Below, in pieces: positions 54,772-64,000 of a DNA stretch of 64,000 nucleotides. Within the stretch, counting starts at the first letter, position 1. Each line of letters opens with the position of its first letter. The stretch is taken from assembly GCF_028583425.1 (NCBI RefSeq), contig NC_072791.1, positions 17,131,868 through 17,195,867 on the forward strand. Direction: 5' to 3'. A program made the translations under genes and the position numbers. The notes under the pieces were generated by a model that was not told the DNA's origin, did no database searches, and saw nothing but the letters and a program-made list of their open reading frames with translations. Origin of the DNA: Eublepharis macularius (taxonomy: Eukaryota > Chordata > Lepidosauria > Squamata > Eublepharidae).

Positions 54772-55092
54772 GTCTCGGAGGCTTCGGGCTATTTCGAGGT
54801 GCAGATTAACTCGGTGAAGAATGTCAACGGCGAATTGTTGAATGGGGAATGTTGCGACGGGGTGAAAAACCCGCGGAACTTGGACTGTACCCGGGACGAG
54901 TGCGATACTTACGTGAAAGTCTGCTTAAAGGAATACCAGTCCAAAATCACGCCTACGGGCGCCTGCAACTACGGCTCCGGATCTACTCCCGTGCTCGGTG
55001 GAAATACTTTTTATCTGACCAATCGCAATTTGCATCAGGGCAAAAACCACGACGGGGGCAGGATTGTCATCAATTTCCAGTTTGCCTGGCCG
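54772..55092 (+). CDS. JAG2: JAG2 exon 2 (MNNL domain)
   Basis: This exon encodes residues 28-134, the N-terminal Notch-ligand (MNNL, C2-like) domain, which together with the DSL domain contacts Notch. The acceptor is a T-rich tract ending in TTTTTAG and the donor is CCG|GTAGGT; both junctions are phase 0. Visible landmarks are GYFEVQI (33-39), [14 protein letters not shown] with a Cys54-Cys55 pair, [18 protein letters not shown] (66-83), Cys92, the [10 protein letters not shown] stretch (100-109) and FQFAWP (129-134). JAG2 is preferred over JAG1 because of GYFE, CCDG, DTYVKV, TPTG, VLGGN.FYL and FQFAWP, where JAG1 has GQFE, CCGG, DTYFKV, a different loop and FSFAWP. An insertion around residues 110-122 (relative to JAG1) is also JAG2-like. 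The next exon should continue with RS(F/Y)TL.VEAWD; I did not find it before the window end, so the gene is incomplete here. Confidence 0.92.
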
Positions 55093-55685
55093 GTAGGTCC
55101 CGCTTCGGTTCCATTTCTCTTGGCTCCCCCGGGAAACAGCTTAATATAAGCCAACATGTTCGGAGTTGGTTTGGTTTGCATTCGTTCATTCTTCTACACC
55201 CACCCGGGAATATTGTTGAGCGCAGAGAGGCTCTTTCTTTATTGGTACTTGGAAGCTTTGCATCTCGAAAGGGCTTTGCCTCCGCCCTTCTTGGGTTTAA
55301 GAGCCCAGGGGGTCCGCTTATTGCTCCCCTTTTGCGGAAGCGGAGAGAGGGAAGGTCGAGATCATTTGGGGTCGAGGAAAGATTTGCAGATTTGGGCAAA
55401 GCTCTAGCGCGATTTGTAGATCTGTGCCTGATTCTGCAGGCATGAGAACTCGGTTGCAAAGCTGGAGAGGGGCGGTTCATCACTTGCTGAGCGATCGTGT
55501 TAAAAATGTTCAAGCGTACAGTGGTGAGGGGGAAAGAATCTGCCCCACAAAGGGAAAAGGGCACATCCGGAGGCATCTCCTCCCCGGGGCGTGCCTGCGA
55601 TCAAAGCACATTTGCAACCGGGGATTCGGAGGCCCCTTAGCGACTGCGAGATAAATGCAGCCTTGATGGCGCTTTAAATTTTACT

Positions 55686-55820
55686 AAGAGCTGCAGTGCA
55701 ATCCTAAACAGAGATACTCCAGTCTCTGGAGTAACTCTGTTTAGGATCGCACTGTTCTAAACCCATCAAAATCAATGGGCTCAGAGTGGAGGAACTCTGT
55801 TTAGCATTGCAGTGTTAGCG
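55686..55820. repeat. Short palindromic repeats in intron 2
   Basis: Two or three overlapping copies of TGCAATCCTAAACAGAGATACTCC and its inverse (read in parts), including TGGAGTAACTCTGTTTAGGA. They lie within 700 bp of exon 2. Confidence 0.65.
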
Positions 55821-56023
55821 CGCTGGCTACTCTGGGATTATCAAAGCGGGGGGAGAGACAGGCTGTTGCACCTGGCCGCTTCTCCAGCACTTTGCAAAAT
55901 CCAGGTGTGAGCAGCCCTGCCGCCTGCTCGCTTCTGCCTGAGGAAGAGGGGGTTTTGCTTTAGGGAAAGGTTGCAGCCGCCTCCTTTTTATTTTGCTCCA
56001 GCGGGGCGCGAAGGGTTGTTTCT

Positions 56024-56037
56024 CCAGCAGAGGGCGC
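56024..56037 (+). promoter_or_regulatory. CTCF-like binding motif
   Basis: The 14-mer CCAGCAGAGGGCGC fits the known CTCF core consensus closely. It lies in intron 2 just before the second CpG-rich block. This is a motif match only. Confidence 0.5.
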
Positions 56038-56099
56038 GTGCTCTTTAAAGGGGTGGGGGGAGGGGGAGAGAATTAAAAGATCGCCTTTTATTTTATTTT

Positions 56100-56450
56100 G
56101 CACGCGGGTATTACCTTATATAATGGAAGGTGTAACTGGGAGATCTCGGAGAGGAGGGGGGGGGGGAACCAGCTTAAGCGTGCCGGCGGGGCGTGGAAAG
56201 AGGCGTCGGCCGGCCGCGGTGAAAAAAGCCGAATGCCAGCAGCTGCTCCTGCTGCTGCCGCTTTCGCCCCGAGCGACGGGGAAGTGGTTGGGCGCGTGCT
56301 GCCGCTCGCGAAGGGCGCGAGCGGCTCTTGGCTCCTGGGACCAGACCGGGAGGGGAGGGGGAGGAGGAGGGAGGGAGGCGTGGCGGGAATGGCTCCGCCG
56401 CCTGGCGCGCGCCTCGGCGGCGACCGTTGAAGGAAAAGAATCCGTTTGCC
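56100..56450. promoter_or_regulatory. Second CpG-rich block inside JAG2 intron 2
   Basis: About 350 bp of GC- and CpG-dense sequence (many CGG, GCGCG and GGCGTGG words) in otherwise AT-leaning intron DNA, 1 kb past exon 2. It holds open frames on both strands, but these look like the usual by-product of high GC content. A role as an intragenic CpG island, alternative promoter or enhancer is possible but not shown. Confidence 0.5.
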
Positions 56451-56569
56451 TGCCCGGGTGATTCAGTGGGGCAGAACTCAGGGAGGAGCTTTCTCCTTCT
56501 CTGAGGGGAAATCTCCAGTGTGAAACAAACACTCTCCTAAAACCCACCCTCAAATCCTGTAATGAATAA

Positions 56570-56735
56570 AATAATAATAATATAGCCTGCCTTTCTCACT
56601 GAGGCTCAAGGAGGATTGCCCTAACTCTTGTGGGGATAATAACACTGCTTTTGTACACCGCTCTGAGTGGGTCACTCATCTGTCTAGAAGGGCGGTATGT
56701 AAGTGCAGTTGTTATTATTGTTATTATTTATTGCT
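56570..56735 (+). repeat. LINE/SINE tail fragments in intron 2
   Basis: GCCTGCCTTTCTCACTGAGG is followed by CCGCTCTGAGTGGGTCACTC and AGAAGGGCGGTATGTAAGTG and a TTATTATTGTTATTA run. It is the tail of the SINE group plus the unclassified repeat. Confidence 0.55.
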
Positions 56736-56999
56736 TCTGCTATTACATAGGGATTCAAAAACAAGCACAAGTCCCATACAGCAGTGAAACAGCGGAAAGA
56801 AAACATGAGCAAATAGGCATATGCACTCTTAACACCTTGAAGGGGCTGTTGAGTCCGGACTGGCTCTCTTAAGAAGGGAGCTTTGACTCTCAAAAGGTTT
56901 TTTCGTTCTTCAGGACAGGTGATATGCTTTATTATTGTACTGACAGTTATGCATATATATCTAGAAACATCAGGTCAGTCGGGAAGTCTGTAGCATTGT

Positions 57000-57090
57000 T
57001 ATCTGAAGAAAGGAGCTTTGAGTCTTAAAAGCTTATATCCTGGAAATTTTGTGGGTCTCTAAGGGGCCACTGGGCTCAAATCCAGCTGAC
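57000..57090 (+). mobile_element. Diverged palindromic-family right arm in JAG2 intron 2
   Basis: It reads CTGAAGAAAGGAGCTTTGAG then AAAAGCTTATATCCTGG and GGGCCACTGGGCTCAAATCC. The CUGAAGA segment survives but GAAA has become AAAA. Confidence 0.6.
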
Positions 57091-57285
57091 CTCCATTCAT
57101 GAGTTGCAGCCAACTCATGGCTACCCCAGCTATGGGGTATTCAAGGCAAGGTGGTTTGGCATTGCCTGCCTCTACATGGAGAACCCTGATCTTCCTTGGT
57201 GATCTCTCCTCCAAGCGCCAACTAGTTAACTAGCCAGCCCTACTTAGCTTCAGAGCACTGATGAAGCTGGACTATTTGGGCTGCT
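57085..57285 (-). mobile_element. 5S rRNA-derived SINE, diverged
   Basis: TTGCAGCCAACTCATGGCTA, GTGGTTTGGCATTGCCTGCC and CCCTACTTAGCTTCAGAGCA show the same order with many changes. Confidence 0.65.
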
Positions 57286-57289
57286 CTTA

Positions 57290-60200
57290 TGCCCAAATAT
57301 TTAAATTTTTAACCTCGGCCATCTTCGGAAAATAGCTGCTGTGCCCCAAATTTTATGGCACGATTAGCTTGCCCTTTCCTCAGAATAATATACATTGTTG
57401 CAATCATTACAATGACCCTATGGGTAATTTTTAAATTGAAAGGGTATGACTGGTTCAAGATCACCTGTTGAGCCTCAATAGTTGATCATTTATTTATTAT
57501 TTATTTATTTTATTCAATTTATACTTTGCCCTTCCTGCTAGCGGGCTCATAGGGGCTGAGCGCCGTCCGGTTACCGTAACTTGCATGCTGGCATCTTAAT
57601 TTTTGTCTCCAGTTTCATAATGAGGTGGCATTTGTACCTCTGGCCCAGGGATAAGAGTAACTTAAATTTCTTATTAGTGCTGTCTCTTTTGGGTAGTTTG
57701 AAGCAGAAGATGGGAGGCACCATTTTTCTTACCAGTTGCTTAGAACCAGTGTACTTTCACTCCTGCTCTAAACTTGCGCAGAGTGAATTTCTTTTAAGGT
57801 TGAAGTGACCACTGCAAAGTCCCCTCACACGGTGGCTGGAAGAACTTTGGGGGTTGAGACCTCTTGCTACCTCCCTGTGGAAATGAAGTTGAAATCCATT
57901 CTTTGTATTCAAATCCCCCCCTTTTTTATGGGTTTGAGATAGGGAGGAAATGCTTCTGCTTTCCCCTCAGTGAAGGCCTGCAGCGGGCAGAAGCTATTTT
58001 ACCGACTTCAATGGCTGCCTTATTTTTCAAGGCTTGAGGGAACAGTCATTGAGGTCATTAAATCAAATTCTCTTTTTCAGTGGGGTGCAGAATGAGTTGC
58101 CAAAGGCATTTTTTAAAATAACACTGTTTGTTTAATCTTAATCTGGCATAAGCATGTAGATTAGAGAATGTGCCAATTTTAAACCATGAGGTCACTGACA
58201 GTCAGGATTTTTACTGTGGTTCTTAAATCTGGAGGGTAATGATCAATTATGGTCAGGTATATGCTCTTCTGCACCCTGCGTTGACCTGTTTGAAAGGTGG
58301 ATTTGGGTCCCTGGAGACCCAACAGTCCCTTTATTCCATTTTAGCAGTTTGGGAAAAATACGGCTTCATGTAACATAACGTTGTGCTCTTGGGAAGGGAC
58401 TAGCAGCAGACAAGGTATGCTGTGAGTTTTCTCTAAATTGAGAAAATAAATGAGCTAAAATAAAACTGGATAATGAAAATGGGGGAGGCTGTGAAACGAA
58501 TTCCGTAGGGAACTGTGGAGGGTACAAGATGGTGGAGTAAGCCAGTAGTTTTATGGTAACATGGGTGTGAAAGTAGCAGCATCTGGCTTCTCCATCCGGA
58601 AAGAGTTGTCGATAGGATTTCTGGTGAGACTACGGGGTGGTGGTTGATGTAGCATGGCTGAAGGGATTCTGATGGCAGGAGCCAGGTGCGGGGTTCGGCA
58701 TGGATACTTCACCGTCCTTGTTCCTCACCAAACTATACTCCACACAAACTACACTAGTGTCTACTATAAATGGCATGCGGGCTCCTGATTGAATCAAAGC
58801 ATTTTTATTATTGGAGAAAGACAATATTCAGAGCGCTTGTGTGCTATATAAAGCAAAGTTGTATGAACATGGGTTGAACAACTGCTAGGTGTCACGTTAG
58901 TAGAGATGAGCTGCTTAAAATTCACCGGTAAAATTCCTTGTACTTCAAAAAGTAGTTGTAATTTTCATGTCTTGCTCCAAGGACTTGGACCAGGGAGGGA
59001 GCACTCAAGGGCTTAAAGTGAGGAGCTGGTACTCCTTGTTCTACTTTTTTTTTGGCAGTTTTTTGTTGTTGAGATCTGAAATATTCTGTCCTAGAGCTCG
59101 GTATATCCAAGTGGACAACTGTTCAACTGCCTTTCACTTTCATCCCCTTTGTTTCTGATTTCTGTAAATCCAGTCTTATCACATTGCTGATGTCTCATTC
59201 TGTCAATTGTGTCAGTTTACACTGTCTAATCTGCCTTGAGTTTCGGTGAGAAGGATGGAGTCTAAATAAATAATAAATACTTTGAAGGAATTTTTCCTAC
59301 CTCCCCTTTTCTATTAAGGGACGACTAGAATGTGTATGTTGTAGAAAGTTCTGGGGTATTCTGGAGCATGTATTCAGTTCATATTTATATACTTCATTTA
59401 TACCCAGTGCTCTTTTTGGTTTTTAAAAAGATATCGGTAGTCATCTATATGGTTGGACTGATTTCCGTCAGTTCCCCCTTGCATATCACCACGAAAAAAG
59501 CCCTGTTTACACCCTGACTTTTTCCCCAATGGGGATCCAAGGCAGCTTACATAATTTTTGTCTCTCCCATTTCTCCTCACAATGGCTGATTCCGCACACA
59601 TTGGATAATGCACTTTCAATGCACTTTATCAATCGTTTGAGGTGGATTTTTTGTTCCGCACCCAAAAAAATCCGTTCCAAATGATCTATAAAGAGGATTG
59701 GAAGTGCATTATCCAACATGTGCGGAATCACTCACTGTTGACCTAGCAGTCTTGCGTGGCAGAGTGGCGGTTTCTACTTAGGTCTGAGTCACTATGCTAC
59801 ATTGGCTCTCACTTTAGATATGTATTTGGTTTTTTTGGCCCCCTAAGTGGCTTACATCATTTCCCCTCCTCCATTTTATCCTTATACAGTGCTGAGGTAG
59901 GGTGCGCCCTGAAATGTGCCCTGTGCTCTTCTGTACTTCCTCACTGAAAGTGGAGTTCAGTGTATCACCCACTTACCTTTTCATTCCTCCACCATTTTAA
60001 AGAACCATAGGGTTTTCTATAATTTTGTTTTAGAGAGGCTATTTATAACTTAGGTTTTCATTCTGTTCTATTCGCTCCTCCCTGCCACTGACAAATCCCA
60101 TCATGTGGGTGCACAGGATAATAAGCGACCAGTACTGGCATGGGTATACAATTAAAAGTGTGGGGTTTTTATTGTCTGGAAATGCTTTTCTGTGTCATAA

Positions 60201-61009
60201 TCTATAATGTAGTTCTGTATAAGACCTGTATAAAACATAGGTTTTATTCTAGTTCCTAAATTTCATGTTCTGTGCAATATTCTAGAAGTGTCAGCTGTAG
60301 TAACTTATAATTGAGTGAATACTGACATTCTAAATGTAGGTGTCTTTGGACTTTTGTTCGATTTTGCTATACGATCAACTATTATGGCTGTCTTTCTGAA
60401 TTGACGCTAAGCCATTCAGCATGATGTTTACAGGTATGTTTGTTCTGGCTTTGGTCTCAGAGTGGTCTCTTCCTGAATTCATTTTAGTTTTTTACCCGGA
60501 AAAAAGTACGGCTTGGCTCTAGGGCAGTGGACTAACAATAATTTCCAATAATTCTGCCATTGAGGCTTGATCGGCTAGTAGTATTTTTAAATAGGACTGA
60601 ATCTGACCCTGCACAGTTTTCCTTGGAAGTATTATTGCAGTACACTAAAATGGTACCAACTTAGATATCTCTATAGAATGGAACCATATTAAGACCCCCC
60701 CCCAAAAAAAACCCTACATGTTTTGTCATGCTGATGACATCTGACCAGTGTTCTTCAGTTTGGATAAACTGCAAATTGTTCATTTGGGGATTGGACCACA
60801 CTGTGGTAGAAGATGCATGGGAAGGGGGAAGGCCATGAATTTTATGGTAGTTCGTTAGTGTGGTGGTGACTTGTGGTTGCCACGAGCTCTCTCTTCTCCT
60901 AAGCTCTCTATGTAGAGGCGAGGGTGAGTTTTGTTTAACTTCCAGGAGGGTTTTGAAGAAGTTTCTTTTCATGATACTTTGGCCAAGCCTCTTGTCATCT
61001 TTCAGAATT
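57290..61009. other. Intron 2 stretch with little recognised
   Basis: Apart from the inverted-repeat element at 59587-59730 and a (TTTA)n-like tract near 57490, I see no exon or repeat I can name. Confidence 0.45.
59587..59730. mobile_element. Small inverted-repeat (MITE-like) element in intron 2
   Basis: The ends TGATTCCGCACACATTGGAT and, inverted, ATCCAACATGTGCGGAATCA pair over roughly 30 bp. An inner TCCGTTCCAAATGATC and its partner TTGTTCCGCACCC are weaker. Confidence 0.65.
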
Positions 61010-61151
61010 GCTGTGTAATTCTAAACAGAAATCAGTGGTCTTAGACTTGAGTTACTCTGCTTAGGATTGCACTATTGGTAGATTTCTTTCTTACTGCTGC
61101 TGTGTATTGCCTTGAAAGACTTCCAAGTGCCTTCTTATTGTTTTACTGGTG

Positions 61152-61362
61152 GTGGAGAGTGCCCTCAAGCCATAGTTGACGTATGGTGACCTCTGGTGGG
61201 GTTTTCATGGCAAGAGACTATCAGAGGTGGTTTGCCATTGCCTGCCTCTGCAACCCTGGTCTTCATTGGAGGTCTCCCATCCAGTTACTAACCAGGGCTA
61301 GCCCTGCTTAGCTTCTGAGATCTGATGAGATCAGGCTCACCTGGGCTATCCAGGTCAGGGAT
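61152..61362 (-). mobile_element. 5S rRNA-derived SINE in JAG2 intron 2
   Basis: A well-kept copy: GGTGGAGAGTGCCCTCAAGC, GGTCTCCCATCCAGTTACTA and GAGATCTGATGAGATCAGGC. It is antisense to JAG2. Confidence 0.85.
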
Positions 61363-63205
61363 TAGTTTTGCTACTTAATGTGAAATGCAGCATGCATTAT
61401 ATCTACTTAGAAAGCTCCATTCTAAGTCAATAACGCTGCTTAGGAAATGTTAATTCCTAAACAGTTCGCATTAAATGTTTCTACACCTTGAATTAACAGT
61501 TACTTTCATGGAGTTTCTGTCAGGATTCCAACTCTAGTATATTGGAGGGAAACTTGCACACAGTGCATTCAAAAGTGCTATCAATCTTCGAATGTTAAAA
61601 CTAGCCCAGAATCTTCTAATGTTAAAACTAGCCCAGAAAGAGCGCTTGGACTTCTGTTTTGATGTAGGCTTGAAAATACCCACATGTCTAAATACCTGTG
61701 GCAAGTAAGAAGTGGCTCTAGATAACCAGGCAGGGAAAGGTAGGGGTGTGTGGGTTCATAAAAAGTGCTTGTGGGTAAATAACTTTTGTAAGACTTGCTA
61801 GTTTTCAGTCTAAGGCTATAACTCTATGCACACTTCCACATGAAGATAAGATCAGGGTGTAAGCTGTACTTGAGACTTTTGTAAGCGAGACGGAACATTT
61901 CTGTCCTCATAAGTGTTCTGTTGTGTTGTGTTAAGGTGGTGCTTGGCTGCTTGCCCATATGCTTAAGGTTAATTCTAATTCTAAAGACTAGGTAAACTAT
62001 TCTGAATGTTGTGAATAAACATAATGTATGCAGTTCTAAAGTTGCCATGAAAAAGCCTCAGGTTGGTATAGAACATCTTATTTGGTTAAACTTTTCGTAC
62101 TAGTGGTCTAGAATTATTGCCCATAGCTCTAGCAGAGTTGAGTGTGCTTAAAACCTATGGGGAAATTGGTGAGTGAATGAATTACTGTCTTGCGTCCAGG
62201 CTACACTTATCACAAAATAGTAGCTTTCAGTTGATGGGTTATCAAAAATAATATAAAGAGTGGCTACTAGTCATGATGACTAAAATGAACCTCCACATCC
62301 AGAGGCAGTAAACTTCTGAATACCAGTGCCAGGAGGGAAAGCCTTACTATGCCCTGCGGTTGGCCCACCAGAGCAACTAGTTGGCTGCTGTGTGAGACAG
62401 GATGCTGTGCTAGATTGACCGCTGGTCTGATCCAGCAAGGTTCTTCTTATGTTCTTGTTGTAGCCGAACTATATGAAAACAGCTGTAATTGGCTCTTAAA
62501 ACTATAGTATGGAGTGCGTTTGTTGTTGTTTTTAAATGTGATGTGCATTTGTGGTGCCATCCTAAGCAGGTCTCATACTCCTATTTGGATCTCTTCACTG
62601 GCTCCTGGGGCACTCAGAAGAAAGGCAGGCATATCAATATTTAAAATAAATGAATAGGACTTCCTTTCAGGAAACGATTGAGATTGCAGTGTTGGTCCTT
62701 GCTGCTCTAATACGCTTCAAGGCTTGGCTGGCTGGCTTTTTGTATAAGTTGGAAAGGACCTTCCTATCTTGTCCAACTTCACATGTTCCTTCAAGCCTAA
62801 CATTCTTCACAGGTAATCCACGTAATAGAACACATCCTCTGACTCAGGTTAACGTGACATGAGCAGAGTGCAGGAAGGATGAAGGTGCACGAAAGCCAGG
62901 GGTGCCTAAAGGGCAAGGGATAAGTTTTGACAAAGCCAGGTGATTCAAGTAGGCCATATGACACAGTGGGAGGGCGAAGAAGGAGGAAAAGTCTACAGAA
63001 TTTTCAGGCAATTTTACCCGAGGGGGTATGTGTGGAAAGAGGAATCTGCTCCTGCATGCAAGCGAAGGCTGGGGGGGGGGGGTGAAGCTTTGTATACTAC
63101 CATAAACAAAGCTTTGCTGTACAATGGTATTTCCAATAAAATCTTGAACTTTGTTCCCCCCCCCGGAGTCTTTTTAGCCTATGATAGGAAAGAATGCAAG
63201 GGCAG

Positions 63206-63355
63206 GGAAGGACTGTGGCTCAGTGGTATAACATCTGCTTGGCCTGCGGAAAATCCCAGGTTCAATCTCCTGCATCTCCAGTGCCAGCCAGATTAGACAA
63301 TACTGACTTCGATGGACCAGGGGCTTGATGCAGTATAAGGCAGCTTCATGTGTTT
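63206..63355 (+). mobile_element. tRNA-derived SINE (squamate type)
   Basis: It has a tRNA-like head (GACTGTGGCTCAGTGG, B box GGTTCAATCTCC at 63259), then CAGATTAGACAATACTGACT, and ends ATAAGGCAGCTTCATGTGTT. It shares its tail with the copy at 4.8 kb. An internal deletion after the head makes it shorter. Confidence 0.8.
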
Positions 63356-64000
63356 GTGTGATCTTCCGATTACTATGTGGAAGGAAATGGGGTCATTGTT
63401 ACTTGCAATAAAAATGGAGTCAGGCGTGATAGAATCATAGAATCTTAGTGTTTAAATTGTCGAGGTTAGGTTCTGTTGGGTAACACTGTAAGATTTCAGT
63501 TTTATAGATGCCGTTAATACTATCTGGCAAGCAGGCAGTAGTAACAGCTGCATTCTAAGAAAGGCAGGCGGGCTGGCCTTCAACACTGCCGAGGAAGATG
63601 AAGAGGGAGGCTTTGCCTTTCTGACCAAGGGCTTAACTTGCACTTTTTACCTAGGTGTGCACACCAGAGTATAAAAATACATACATGTCCTGGCAAGAAT
63701 GAAAGATTCGTGCATGTAGTATTGGCTGTCTCTCTTTGGAAGTGATGGGTCAACACTTTTCCACTTGCCAGTTCTGTATCTGCAAGAAAATGCTGTGCAC
63801 ATTTTGATGAATTATACACACACACAGTTGAATGTTTTTTGTTGGTTGATTGATCACTTTTTGTAATCCATCATGATGTGTGTCTGTCGTATGTTGGCTA
63901 AATATGGCCTGTCTGCCCCTCTCATAAAACCTCTCCTACGTTGCCAATTATATATAATACATAAGTTGGTATTCTATCCTGGTTAACTTTGAAAAGTCAA

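Larger units (their letters stand above)
55093..64000 (+). other. JAG2: JAG2 intron 2 (5' part, continues beyond window)
   Basis: The intron begins with GTAGGT and does not close before the end of the window. It contains a second CpG-rich block (about 56.10-56.45 kb), a CTCF-like motif (56024-56037), palindromic octamer-like repeats (55.68-55.82 and 61.01-61.08 kb), an LINE or SINE tail (56.57-56.73 kb), decayed palindromic-element and 5S-SINE copies (57.0-57.29 kb), a small inverted-repeat element (59587-59730), a clear 5S-derived SINE (61.15-61.36 kb) and a tRNA-derived SINE (63.2-63.35 kb). I could not see a third JAG2 exon. Confidence 0.75.

Noticed and set aside
54849..55576. Long frames overlapping JAG2 exon 2 on both strands
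   Set aside because: They are shadows of exon 2 and its flanking GC-rich intron; they ignore the splice donor at 55093.
56098..56553. Overlapping frames in intron 2 on both strands
   Set aside because: High GC content explains them. No splice sites or domains support coding.
61266..61360. 5S rRNA-like sequence
   Set aside because: It is the head of a SINE, with substitutions and attached SINE body, repeated at several sites. Not a functional 5S gene.

Overview
The window reads as a vertebrate, sauropsid, most likely squamate (lizard-like) genome segment. Its one recognisable protein-coding gene is split by GT-AG introns. The rest is a dense mixture of reptile-style mobile elements: CR1-, L2-, L1- and RTE/BovB-like LINEs, tRNA- and 5S-rRNA-derived SINEs, hAT-type DNA transposons, a solo LTR, and a Penelope-like element (PLE) with its palindromic relatives. 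There are no bacterial-style operons, CRISPR arrays or intact RNA genes.

Layout. Positions 1 to about 52.3 kb are intergenic and made largely of nested repeats. Landmarks are: a nested hAT insertion (2.86-3.20 kb); a 0.78-kb inverted duplication enclosing a candidate orphan exon (10.15-12.61 kb); palindromic elements at 6.5, 14.4, 14.7, 21.7, 35.6, 40.6 and 50 kb; a CR1 3' end (16.5-17.2 kb); an 847-bp hAT (22.7-23.6 kb); a PLE split by a 5'-truncated L1 (23.6-26.0 kb); a triple tandem SINE (34.3-34.9 kb); a solo LTR inside a CR1 (36.7-37.3 kb); a second L1 (41.25-41.77 kb); and a 122-bp palindromic PLE end with a 12-bp target duplication (44.36-44.48 kb). A minisatellite of about 100-bp units (52.6-53.37 kb) abuts a CpG-rich promoter region (53.35-54.25 kb).

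The gene starts at 53956 on the + strand. Exon 1 encodes a signal peptide and exon 2 most of the MNNL (N-terminal Notch-ligand) domain. The protein best matches JAG2 (Jagged-2). Intron 2 runs off the right edge, so the DSL and EGF repeats are not in the window. Intron 2 holds a second CpG-rich block and a CTCF-like site.

The most striking system is a set of short hammerhead-ribozyme motifs in the PLE terminal repeat (25890-25930) and in several palindromic elements (14.5, 14.85 and 21.8 kb). Each has CUGANGA, a stem II and GAAA, followed by a self-complementary four-base stem III (ACGU in the PLE, AGCU in the palindromic family). This is the form expected to work as a dimer. The palindromic copies are flanked by 11-15 bp target-site duplications, which suggests they are mobilised non-autonomous relatives of PLEs.
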